Shown here: one piece after another, positions 57,027 to 64,000 of the stretch
Numbering within the stretch: position 1 is the stretch's first letter
Layout: each line of letters opens with the position of its first letter
Assembly: GCF_022846655.1 (NCBI RefSeq)
Contig: NZ_AP025667.1
Span: forward strand, 657,001 to 721,000
From: Streptomyces seoulensis
Lineage (GTDB): Bacteria; Actinomycetota; Actinomycetes; Streptomycetales; Streptomycetaceae
Length of the DNA: 64,000 nt
Direction of reading: 5' to 3'
Notes under the pieces: model-generated
What the model saw: only the letters and a program-made list of their open reading frames with translations
The model's database searches: none
What the model was told of the DNA's origin: nothing
Position numbers and translations under genes: made by a program

Positions 57027-57923
57027 TCACTCGTCCAGCGTCAGTCCCTTGCGCAGCCGCGTCAACGTGCGCGACAGCAGCCGCGAGACATGCATCTGGG
57101 AGATGCCGAGCTCCTCGCCGATCTCCGACTGGGTCAGGCCCGCCACGAAGCGCAGGGAGAGGATCTTCCGGTCGCGGGGCGCCAGTTCGGCGATGAGCGG
57201 CTTCAACGACTCGACGTACTCGATGCCTTCGAGCCCGTGGTCCTCGTAGCCGATGCGGTCCGCGAGGGCGCCCTCGGTGTCGTCCTCGGCGGGCTGGGCG
57301 TCCAGCGAGGAGGCGGTGTAGGCGTTCGAGGCCGCCATGCCCTCGACGACCTCCTCGTGGGAGAGCCCGAGCCGCTCGGCCAGTTCCGCGACGGTGGGGG
57401 CGCGGTCCAGTCGCTGGGCCAGCTCGTCCCCGGCCTTGGCCAGGTCGAGCCGCAGCTCCTGCAGGCGGCGCGGGACGCGCACGGACCACGAGGTGTCACG
57501 GAAGAAGCGCTTGATCTCGCCGATGATGGTCGGCATGGCGAAGGTGGGGAACTCCACGCCGCGCGACATCTCGAAGCGGTCGATCGCCTTGATCAGACCG
57601 ACGGTGCCGACCTGGACGATGTCCTCCATCGGCTCGCTGCGGGAGCGGAAACGCGAGGCGGCGAACTTGACGAGCGCCAGATTCAGTTCGACGAGGGTGT
57701 TACGGACGTACGAGTACTCGTACGTGCCCTCCTCCAGCGACTCCAGGCGCTCGAAGAGCGTCTTGGACAGCGCTCGCGCGTCCACCGGGCCGACCTCGTC
57801 GAAGGGCGGGATCTCGGGGAGCCCCGCCAGGGGGTCGAGAGGGGTGATGGTGTGGTCCAGCTTTTCCGGTGGGGGTGTCGACGTCGCTTTGTGGGTAGGC
57901 GATGCGTCGAGCCGGGGTGACAT
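57027..57923 (-). CDS. sigI: SigB/SigF-type RNA polymerase sigma factor (SigI-like)
   Basis: A 298-residue group 3 sigma factor. Region 2 is EDIVQVGTVGLIKAIDRFEMSRGVEFPTFAMPTIIGEIKR, region 3 DLAKAGDELAQRLDRAPTVAELAERLGLS and region 4 LTQSEIGEELGISQMHVSRLLSRTLTRL. GGAGG lies 6 nt before ATG 57923. Divergent genes for a STAS antagonist and an anti-sigma kinase follow, matching the S. coelicolor sigI-arsI-prsI locus as I recall it. It is presumably a stress sigma factor released by partner switching. Confidence 0.92.
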   Translation of the reverse strand: MSPRLDASPTHKATSTPPPEKLDHTITPLDPLAGLPEIPPFDEVGPVDARALSKTLFERLESLEEGTYEYSYVRNTLVELNLALVKFAASRFRSRSEPMEDIVQVGTVGLIKAIDRFEMSRGVEFPTFAMPTIIGEIKRFFRDTSWSVRVPRRLQELRLDLAKAGDELAQRLDRAPTVAELAERLGLSHEEVVEGMAASNAYTASSLDAQPAEDDTEGALADRIGYEDHGLEGIEYVESLKPLIAELAPRDRKILSLRFVAGLTQSEIGEELGISQMHVSRLLSRTLTRLRKGLTLDE

Positions 57924-58169
57924 GGGTGTCCTCCATCGTTCTCGGCATATGGCTGCCGAAGCCAATTACGTGCACTGCGGAGTGCGGCGCCTCCAAAGCC
58001 GGCGTGTAGGGGTGTGTGTCGTACTAGCCCTACCTGCTTCGGTGAGCTGGTCGCAAGTGTCGTATGTGGCGATATGCCCGATTTTGGTGGGTTGTTCGGG
58101 TGTCGAAGTGTGGCTGGAAGGCGTAATGTTCGAGGGCATCAGCAGCCAAGACCTCGGGAGAGAGACGGC

Positions 58170-58547
58170 ATGGACCACGGGACGGTCGGCAGCGCACAGT
58201 CGGGCCGGCTTCTGGTGGAGGTGCGGGAAGAGGGTTCCAGCGCCGTAGTGACGCCGGCCGGTGAACTCGATCACCACACCGCCGATCTACTGCGCGAGCC
58301 GCTCGACGACCTCCTTGAGAAGGGCTTCTCACGACTCGTCGTGGACTGCTCGCGGCTGGAGTTCTGCGACTCCACGGGACTGAACGTCCTGCTGGGGGCC
58401 CGCCTGAAGGCGGACGCCGCCGGCGGCGGAGTGCACCTCGCGGGCATGCTGCCCGTAGTCGCGCGCGTGTTCGAGATCACGGGAGCCGAGGCGGTCTTCA
58501 CCGTCCACGACTCCGTGGAAGCGGCCCTCTCGGGCGAGACCGGCTGA
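58170..58547 (+). CDS. arsI: STAS-domain anti-sigma factor antagonist (ArsI-like)
   Basis: A 125-residue STAS protein. The core GRLLVEVREEGSSAVVTPAGELDHHTADLLREPL and the phospho-acceptor loop FCDSTGLNVLLGAR (Ser68) are intact, so it can be phosphorylated by an anti-sigma kinase. Unphosphorylated, it should bind the ATPase encoded next door and release the sigma factor. GGGAG is 9 nt before the ATG. Confidence 0.9.
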   Translation: MDHGTVGSAQSGRLLVEVREEGSSAVVTPAGELDHHTADLLREPLDDLLEKGFSRLVVDCSRLEFCDSTGLNVLLGARLKADAAGGGVHLAGMLPVVARVFEITGAEAVFTVHDSVEAALSGETG

Positions 58548-58842
58548 TCGAGCCTGTGCGCCCCCTCTCGTCCGGTGCTCCCGAGCGCCGTACGAACGCG
58601 GGGGTGTTCCGGGGGATCAGTCGGGCAGGAGACACTCTGAAACCTTTCGGCAGCCCCGCCGCCGAACCCGATCCGGGAACCGGAGAAGGGGCCCGGCGCG
58701 ACGTAAGAGGCGAGGGGCGGACCGCTGGAGGGTGACGGAGCAGCACGCGGACACCGGACGGACGGTGAACCGGCCGTCCGGGACCGAAACGGAGTCGGAC
58801 TTTTGGAATCGTGTACTGGTGGATCGGTGAGGTGAAGCGCTG

Positions 58843-59406
58843 ATGAGCACCACCCGGCCCTACTCGCCGGGCGACGGTGGCCCGGAGCCGAGCGGCGCTT
58901 CCGGCATGCCCGAAGGAGAAGCGCCGGCGGACGGCGCGGCGGCCATGAGCGCCGCCGCCCCCGCCGTGCCCTCCGACGGCGCGCCGGAGGCGTGGGGACG
59001 GCAGGTCCGCAGGCTGAGCCTGGACGGCGAGAGCGGGGTGGTCCCGATGGCCCGTGACTTCACCCGCCAGGCGCTGTACGCGTGGGGGTGGCTGCCCGCC
59101 TCCGGCGCCGAGCAGCGGGCCGCCGCCGAGGACGTGCTCCTCGTCGTCTCGGAGCTGGTCACCAACGCCTGCCTGCACGCCGGAGGACCGGACGAGCTGT
59201 TCCTGTCCTGCGACCGGAAGGTGATCCGGCTCGAGGTCACCGACCGCGGCACCGGCCAGCCCGCGCCCCGTACCCCGCACCAGGCGGGCCGCCCCGGCGG
59301 CCACGGCATGTTCATCGTCCAGCGCCTCAGCCTGGACTGGGGTGTCGTACGCACCCCCGACCAGACGGGCAAGACGGTCTGGGCGGAGCTGGGCGCCCCG
59401 GCCTGA
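58843..59406 (+). CDS. prsI: Anti-sigma factor / HATPase kinase (PrsI-like)
   Basis: A 187-residue GHKL ATPase of the RsbW/SpoIIAB type. After a 60-residue Pro/Gly/Ala-rich start come the N-box VVSELVTNACLHAGGP, G1 VTDRGTGQP and G2 GGHGMFIVQRLSLDWGV. It is predicted to bind SigI and phosphorylate the STAS protein. It lies 295 bp after the STAS gene; that gap shows no gene and no clear promoter. A strong terminator follows. Confidence 0.9.
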   Translation: MSTTRPYSPGDGGPEPSGASGMPEGEAPADGAAAMSAAAPAVPSDGAPEAWGRQVRRLSLDGESGVVPMARDFTRQALYAWGWLPASGAEQRAAAEDVLLVVSELVTNACLHAGGPDELFLSCDRKVIRLEVTDRGTGQPAPRTPHQAGRPGGHGMFIVQRLSLDWGVVRTPDQTGKTVWAELGAPA

Positions 59407-59465
59407 GGCACGGGCCGGCGCGCGGCTCGCGGCGGCCCGTCCGCCGGGACCACGAGAAGCCATAT

Positions 59466-59510
59466 ACGGCGAAGGCCGCCGCACCCCGAGGGTGCGGCGG
59501 CCTTCGCCGT
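59466..59510. terminator. Strong bidirectional terminator
   Basis: A perfect 20-bp stem (59466-59485 with 59491-59510) closes a 5-nt loop between the convergent anti-sigma and peptide-transporter genes. Confidence 0.9.
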
Positions 59511-59525
59511 CGTGTACTGCCTGAC

Positions 59526-61064
59526 TCAGGTGACGTCGCCCATCAGCGACTTGACCTTCCGGCGGTACATCCACACCGCGAATCCGGCGAGGGCCGCGAG
59601 GATGGCCTCGCCGAGGACGGCACCCGTGCCGCCGAGGTCCACACCGGCGATGGCCGGGTTGGAGAGCAGGCTGGTGATGGAGTCGCCGGCCGTGACCGCG
59701 AGGAACCACACGCCCATCATCTGGCTGGCGTACTTGGCCGGGGCCATCTTCGTCGTCACCGACAGACCCACCGGCGACAGGCACAGCTCGCCGACGGTCT
59801 GGATGAAGTAGATGCCGACCAGCCACATCGGGCTCACGGCGGTGCCGTTCGCCGCCATGCCGAGCGGGACCAGGAAGAAGAAGAACGAGACACCGATCAG
59901 GACCAGACCCATCGAGAACTTCACGATGGTGCTGGGCTCCTTGCCCTTGCGGTTCAGCCACACCCACACGAAGGCGAACACCGGGGCCAGCGCCATGATG
60001 AACAGCGCGTTCACCGACTGGTACCAGGACGAGGGGAAGTCGAAGCCGAACATCATGTTCGACGCCTTGCCCTCACCGAAGGCCTGGACCGTGGAGGCGC
60101 CCTGGTCGTAGATCATCCAGAAGACGGCGGCCGCGACGAAGAACCAGATGTAGCCGGTCATCTTGGACTGCTCGACGGGCGAGAGTTCCTTGTCGCGCTT
60201 GATGCGCAGCAGCACGCCCGCGGGGATGACCAGACCGATGATCGTCAGCGGGATCATCGCCCAGTTCATCGTGAAGTGGCCGGTGCCACCGACGATGGCG
60301 TAGAAGACGACCGCGCCCAGCAGCCAGGCCAGACCCTTGCGCAGCCAGGTGGTCCGCTCCTCGGTGCTGAGCGGCTTCGGGACGACGCTGCTGACCGGGT
60401 TCAGGTTCCGGGTGCCGAGCATGAACGACGCGAGGCCGATGGCCATGCCGACCGCGGCCAGGCCGAAGCCGAGGTGCCAGTTGACCTCCTGGCCGACCGT
60501 GCCGATCACCAGCGGAGCGAAGAAGGCACCCATGTTGATGCCCATGTAGAAGATCGTGAAGCCACCGTCACGGCGCGGGTCGTCCGGGCCGTCGTACAGG
60601 TGGCCGACCATCGTGGAGATGTTGGCCTTGAGCAGACCCGAACCGGCGGCGACGAGCGCGAGACCGGCGAAGAACGGGGCCTGACCGCCCGGCAGCGCCA
60701 GCACGAGGTGGCCGCACATGATGGTCACGGCCGCGATGGCCACCGTCTTGCGCGGACCCCAGACCCGGTCGCCGAGCCAGCCGCCGGGCATGGCGAGCAG
60801 GTACACCATCGCCGAGTAGACGGAGACGATCACCGTGGTGGTGGCCACGTCCATCGCCAGGCCGCCGCCCATGCTGCCCTTGCCCGCACCGGGGCCGCCG
60901 GAGAGCAGGTACACGGTGAGCAGGGCCTTCATGCCGTAGTAGGAGAACCGCTCCCACATCTCGGTCATGAAGAGAGTGGCCAAGCCGCGGGGGTGGCCGA
61001 AGAAGGTCTTCCCGGAACCCGGAGACTCCGGGCGGACCGAGTCCTTCGTCAGGCTGGACGCCAT
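59526..61064 (-). CDS. POT/PTR-family peptide MFS transporter
   Basis: A 512-residue proton-coupled di/tripeptide importer with about 14 membrane segments. FYYGMKALLTVYL-like start of helix 1 (ERFSYYGMKALLTVYL), the POT signature FTIFYMGINMGAFFAPLVIG, KANISTMVG and a C-terminal GVWFLAVTAGDSI are conserved. AAGGA precedes ATG 61064 by 6 nt. The C-terminal tail is short and basic (YRRKVKSLM). Confidence 0.93.
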   Translation of the reverse strand: MASSLTKDSVRPESPGSGKTFFGHPRGLATLFMTEMWERFSYYGMKALLTVYLLSGGPGAGKGSMGGGLAMDVATTTVIVSVYSAMVYLLAMPGGWLGDRVWGPRKTVAIAAVTIMCGHLVLALPGGQAPFFAGLALVAAGSGLLKANISTMVGHLYDGPDDPRRDGGFTIFYMGINMGAFFAPLVIGTVGQEVNWHLGFGLAAVGMAIGLASFMLGTRNLNPVSSVVPKPLSTEERTTWLRKGLAWLLGAVVFYAIVGGTGHFTMNWAMIPLTIIGLVIPAGVLLRIKRDKELSPVEQSKMTGYIWFFVAAAVFWMIYDQGASTVQAFGEGKASNMMFGFDFPSSWYQSVNALFIMALAPVFAFVWVWLNRKGKEPSTIVKFSMGLVLIGVSFFFFLVPLGMAANGTAVSPMWLVGIYFIQTVGELCLSPVGLSVTTKMAPAKYASQMMGVWFLAVTAGDSITSLLSNPAIAGVDLGGTGAVLGEAILAALAGFAVWMYRRKVKSLMGDVT

Positions 61065-61553
61065 GGTCGTTCCTTGCTGGTCGGGACGCGCGATGGAGCG
61101 CTGCGCGCCCGGTGGGGGTGCGGCCGGCACCGGCAGGGTCGGACATCCACCCCCACGCCCGGGGGGTCCCGCATCCTGGTGGAGCGGTGGACGGCGACCA
61201 CCGGGATCCACGCCCCGGACGCGTCAATGCGTGCGGAGCCCGGCCAGAGGTCATTCCTTTCGAGGCTGATCTTCGTCAGCCCGCACATAAAGGGAGACCC
61301 TCGGCGTCATGTGCCCGCCAAAAGGTCCCCGATGTGCTACAGGCGTTCAGGTCACCATACGGCAGGGCACTGCCGGATATGGAAGGACTTGAGACACGGA
61401 TCACAAGGTCCAGGGGAACCGCGCGACCTGATTCCAAGGTCTCTTCCACGATCGCATCCCACCGGCAATGGTTTGTACCAGCAGGGTACAAAGGTAAGAG
61501 CACTGCTGCCGACCACACCCCGGTCCCACGCGCGGGCGGTCTACCATCAGCTC
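61065..61553. promoter_or_regulatory. 489-bp divergent region with a perfect inverted repeat
   Basis: The notable element is TTTGTACC-AGCAG-GGTACAAA (61472-61492), perfect 8-bp arms 61 bp before the response-regulator ATG. A 27-codon open frame (61309-61392) with AGGGAG upstream is of doubtful reality. No other gene or clear promoter is seen. Confidence 0.5.
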
Positions 61554-62231
61554 ATGACCCGTGTACTGCTCGCCGAGGACGACGCGTCCATCTCGGAGCC
61601 GCTGGCCCGCGCTCTGCGCCGGGAAGGTTACGAGGTCGAGGTGCGCGAGGACGGCCCCAGCGCGCTCGACGCCGGACTGCAGGGCGGCGTCGACCTCGTC
61701 GTGCTGGACCTGGGCCTGCCCGGCATGGACGGCCTGGAGGTCGCCCGCCGACTGCGTGCCGACGGCCACACCGTGCCGATCCTGATCCTGACCGCGCGGG
61801 CCGACGAGGTGGACACCGTCGTCGGGCTCGACGCGGGCGCCGACGACTACGTCACCAAGCCCTTCCGCCTCGCCGAGCTGCTGGCCCGCGTCCGGGCCCT
61901 GCTGCGGCGCGGCTCGGCCGAGCCCCAGCAGCCGCCGGCCACGCACGGTGTGCGGATCGACGTCGAGTCGCACCGCGCCTGGATGGGCGAGGAGGAGCTC
62001 CAGCTCACGGCCAAGGAGTTCGACCTGCTGCGGGTGCTGGTGCGGGACGCGGGGCGGGTCGTCACGCGTGACCAGCTCATGCGGGAGGTCTGGGACACGA
62101 CGTGGTGGTCCTCCACCAAGACGCTGGACATGCACATCTCGTGGCTCCGCAAGAAGCTCGGGGACGACGCGGCGAACCCTCGGTACATCGCCACGGTGCG
62201 CGGCGTGGGCTTCAGGTTCGAGAAGAGCTGA
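61554..62231 (+). CDS. OmpR-family response regulator
   Basis: A 225-residue two-domain regulator. Receiver: acidic pair EDD near residue 9, phospho-acceptor Asp52 (VVLDLGLPG), Thr80 and Lys102 (TKPF). The winged-helix effector domain occupies about 125-222 (LTAKEFDLLRVLVRDAGRVVTRDQLMREVWD, MHISWLRKKLGDD). ATG 61554 has a weak ribosome site. The partner histidine kinase follows after 140 bp. Confidence 0.94.
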   Translation: MTRVLLAEDDASISEPLARALRREGYEVEVREDGPSALDAGLQGGVDLVVLDLGLPGMDGLEVARRLRADGHTVPILILTARADEVDTVVGLDAGADDYVTKPFRLAELLARVRALLRRGSAEPQQPPATHGVRIDVESHRAWMGEEELQLTAKEFDLLRVLVRDAGRVVTRDQLMREVWDTTWWSSTKTLDMHISWLRKKLGDDAANPRYIATVRGVGFRFEKS

Positions 62232-62280
62232 GCTTCGCCCACCGGGGAGGGCCGCAGGTGCGTCGGCGGCTGACCCCGCG

Positions 62281-62321
62281 GCGCGGCCTTTCGCGCAGTT
62301 CCCCGCGCCCCTTCGGGGCGC
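62281..62321 (+). repeat. Streptomyces-type intergenic repeat with hairpin
   Basis: The stretch with TCGCGCAGTTCCCCGCGCC followed by a 7-bp hairpin GCGCCCC-TTC-GGGGCGC resembles a short repeat that I recall as very frequent in Streptomyces intergenic DNA. It lies between the response regulator and kinase genes and may attenuate readthrough. Confidence 0.5.
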
Positions 62322-62371
62322 TGCCCCGGGCCGGGGGACACTAGGGCTCTCAGTCTTCCCGGAGGGACCCC

Positions 62372-63637
62372 GTGCGTCGTCGTCTTATTCAGTCCACGCT
62401 CGCCGTCGTGCTGGTGGTAATCGCCGTGTTCGGGGTCTCGCTGGTGATCGTGGAGACGCGGACGATCAGCAACAGCGCCCAGGAGCGGGTCGAGTCCGAG
62501 GCGGTCCGGCTGGCCAGCATCGTGGACAGCCGCATCCTCGCCGCCGAGAACGTGAACGCCGACGTGCTGCGCAATCCGGTCAGCAAGGACCAGTACGCGG
62601 TGATCCGGATGCCCGGCCGGACGCCGATCGAGATCGGCAGCAAGCCCGAGGGCGACGTCATCCACTCCACGCAGCACGGCGAGGAGGGCGAGACGGTCAC
62701 CGTGCAGGAGCCCCGCTCCGCCGTGACCCGTGAGGTCGGCCGCACGCTGCTGATCATCGGCCTGGTCGCCCTGCTCGCCGTGATCGCCGCCGTCCTGCTC
62801 GCCGTACGCCAGGCCAACCGGCTCGCCTCCCCGCTCACCGACCTCGCCGAGACCGCCGAACGCCTCGGCTCGGGCGACCCCCGCCCCCGCCACAAGCGGT
62901 ACTCCGTCCCCGAGCTGGACCGCGTCGCCGACGTGCTGGACTCCTCCGCCGAGCGCATCGGCCGGATGCTGACCGCCGAACGGCGCCTGGCCGCCGACGC
63001 CTCGCACCAGCTCCGGACGCCGCTGACCGCGCTGTCGATGCGCCTGGAGGAGATCACGCTCACCGACGACCCGGAGACGGTGAAGGAGGAGGCCACCATC
63101 GCGCTGGCGCAGGTGGAGCGGCTCACCGACGTGGTCGAGCGGCTGCTGACCAACTCGCGCGACCCCCGTACCGGCTCCGCCGTCACCTTCGACCTCGACG
63201 AGGTCATCCAGCAGCAGCTCGCCGAGTGGCGCCCCGCCTACCGCAGCGCGGGCCGGGCCATCGTCAGCTCCGGCAAGCGGCACCTCACGGCGGTCGGCAC
63301 GCCCGGCGCCGTCGCGCAGGTGCTGGCGGCGCTGATCGAGAACTCGCTGATGCACGGCGGCGGCACCGTGGCCCTGCGCACCCGGGTCACCGGCAACCAG
63401 GCCGTGATCGAGGTCACCGACGAGGGCCCCGGAGTCCCGGCCGATCTCGGCGCACGGATCTTCGAGCGGACCATCAGCGGCCGCAACTCCACCGGCATCG
63501 GCCTCGCCGTCGCCCGCGACCTCGCCGAGGCCGACGGCGGACGGCTGGAGCTGCTTCAGACCCACCCGCCGGTGTTCGGGCTGTTCCTCTCCCGTACGGC
63601 CCCCGCCCACAAGGGCGCGCAGTCAACGGTCCGCTAG
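62372..63637 (+). CDS. Sensor histidine kinase
   Basis: A 421-residue membrane kinase, partner of the preceding regulator. Membrane segments at about 8-28 and 125-145 enclose a 95-residue extracellular sensor with no cysteine. A HAMP linker follows, then the dimerisation/phospho-acceptor helix with His212 (ASHQLRTPLTALSMRLEEI) and a HATPase domain: N-box LIENSLMHGGG, G1 DEGPGVP, G2 STGIGLAVA. GGAGGG lies 7 nt before the GTG start. Confidence 0.94.
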   Translation: MRRRLIQSTLAVVLVVIAVFGVSLVIVETRTISNSAQERVESEAVRLASIVDSRILAAENVNADVLRNPVSKDQYAVIRMPGRTPIEIGSKPEGDVIHSTQHGEEGETVTVQEPRSAVTREVGRTLLIIGLVALLAVIAAVLLAVRQANRLASPLTDLAETAERLGSGDPRPRHKRYSVPELDRVADVLDSSAERIGRMLTAERRLAADASHQLRTPLTALSMRLEEITLTDDPETVKEEATIALAQVERLTDVVERLLTNSRDPRTGSAVTFDLDEVIQQQLAEWRPAYRSAGRAIVSSGKRHLTAVGTPGAVAQVLAALIENSLMHGGGTVALRTRVTGNQAVIEVTDEGPGVPADLGARIFERTISGRNSTGIGLAVARDLAEADGGRLELLQTHPPVFGLFLSRTAPAHKGAQSTVR

Positions 63638-64000
63638 CGGACCCGCTCGGAGTTCTCCGGGTTCTCCGGCTGGTGCCGGGCCACCGGCTCCTTGCCCGCT
63701 TCACCGGGCAGCGCACGGAACACCCAGGTCCGGTACGACCAGAAGCGGAACAGCGTCGCGACGCCGATGCCGACGAACTTGAAGACGTTGCTCTGCAGCG
63801 GGGTGTCCCAGCCGAACCCGTAGGTGGCGAGGTACAGCACCCCGTTCTCGATCACCAGGCCGATCGCGCTGAACACCAGGAACAGCATCAGCTCGCGCGG
63901 GCGCCCGCCCTTGTCGCGGTCCCGGTACGTCCAGTAGCGGAAGCCCAGGTAGTTGAAGACGATGGCCACGATCGTGGCGATGATGCTGGCCCGCACCACG
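63634..64000 (-). CDS. GtrA family membrane protein (N-terminus outside window)
   Basis: The 3' part of a GtrA-like protein, of which about 122 residues are visible; the frame stays open at the window edge, so the N-terminal helices are missing. Seen: IIATIVAIVFNYLGFRYWTYRDR, a helix (LMLFLVFSAIGLVIENGVLYLA), and FKFVGIGVATLFRFWSYRTWVF, the family's third and fourth segments. GtrA proteins are linked to lipid-bound sugar translocation. Its stop overlaps the kinase stop by a few bases (convergent). Confidence 0.87.
   Translation of the reverse strand, partial: VVRASIIATIVAIVFNYLGFRYWTYRDRDKGGRPRELMLFLVFSAIGLVIENGVLYLATYGFGWDTPLQSNVFKFVGIGVATLFRFWSYRTWVFRALPGEAGKEPVARHQPENPENSERVR

Noticed and set aside
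61309..61392. A 27-codon frame with AGGGAG upstream between the peptide transporter and the response regulator
   Set aside because: Spacing of the ribosome site is long and nothing supports translation; recorded only as part of the intergenic description.

Overview
The window is very GC-rich, codes densely with GTG and even TTG starts, and carries typical actinomycete families: tandem secreted Rpf-LysM proteins, roadblock proteins, a SigB-like sigma factor with STAS and ATPase partners, and a tRNA-Leu(UAA). The content, and the gene order as I remember it from Streptomyces coelicolor (mfd, mazG, P450, rpf pair, eno, ppx, ndh, cfa, bldA, cbs, hut, sigI), point to the core chromosome of a Streptomyces species. 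I see no insertion sequence, integrase, CRISPR array or rRNA.

Layout. 1-8.4 kb: the 3' part of mfd; a TetR regulator facing an SCO6745-like protein across two palindromes; a secreted HNH-type lipoprotein; a PknH-sensor-like lipoprotein; a small secreted protein; and a HTH-methylase-like protein whose catalytic motif is altered. 8.4-14.8 kb: a membrane protein coupled to a Ser/Thr kinase, an M16-like membrane peptidase, a SurA-like lipoprotein. 14.9-26.7 kb: mazG, a P450, two Rpf muralytic proteins (the second behind a clear c-di-AMP riboswitch), eno, a FtsB/DivIC-like protein, DUF501, ppx, ndh (Rex-like operator) and cfa. 26.8-30.6 kb: a MacB/FtsX-type ABC exporter and the tRNA-Leu(UAA) gene bldA.

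30.6-35.1 kb is the most unusual region. A divergent XRE regulator, two near-identical 71-72 aa peptides, a PqqD-like domain fused to an M50-type membrane metalloprotease, and a secreted four-cysteine protein together look like an uncharacterised peptide maturation and export system.

35.2-49.7 kb: a Bax-inhibitor-1 protein, a thiolase, a GDSL hydrolase, cystathionine beta-synthase, LysE facing MocR, an RpiR regulator, a four-gene roadblock/DUF4388 operon whose first gene carries a UUA codon at position 8 (so needs bldA), and a PLP decarboxylase. 49.8-55.3 kb: a tightly overlapping histidine utilisation operon (hutU, an M20 amidohydrolase, hutF, hutI) behind a strong promoter containing a perfect inverted repeat. 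55.3-64 kb: a sigma-like/zinc-motif/lectin membrane fusion, sigI with its STAS and ATPase partners, a POT peptide transporter, a two-component system and a partial GtrA protein.

Regulation links many of these genes: second messengers (c-di-AMP; cAMP/Crp, tentative), redox (Rex-like site at ndh), the bldA tRNA, a partner-switching sigma module, a two-component system and a Ser/Thr kinase.
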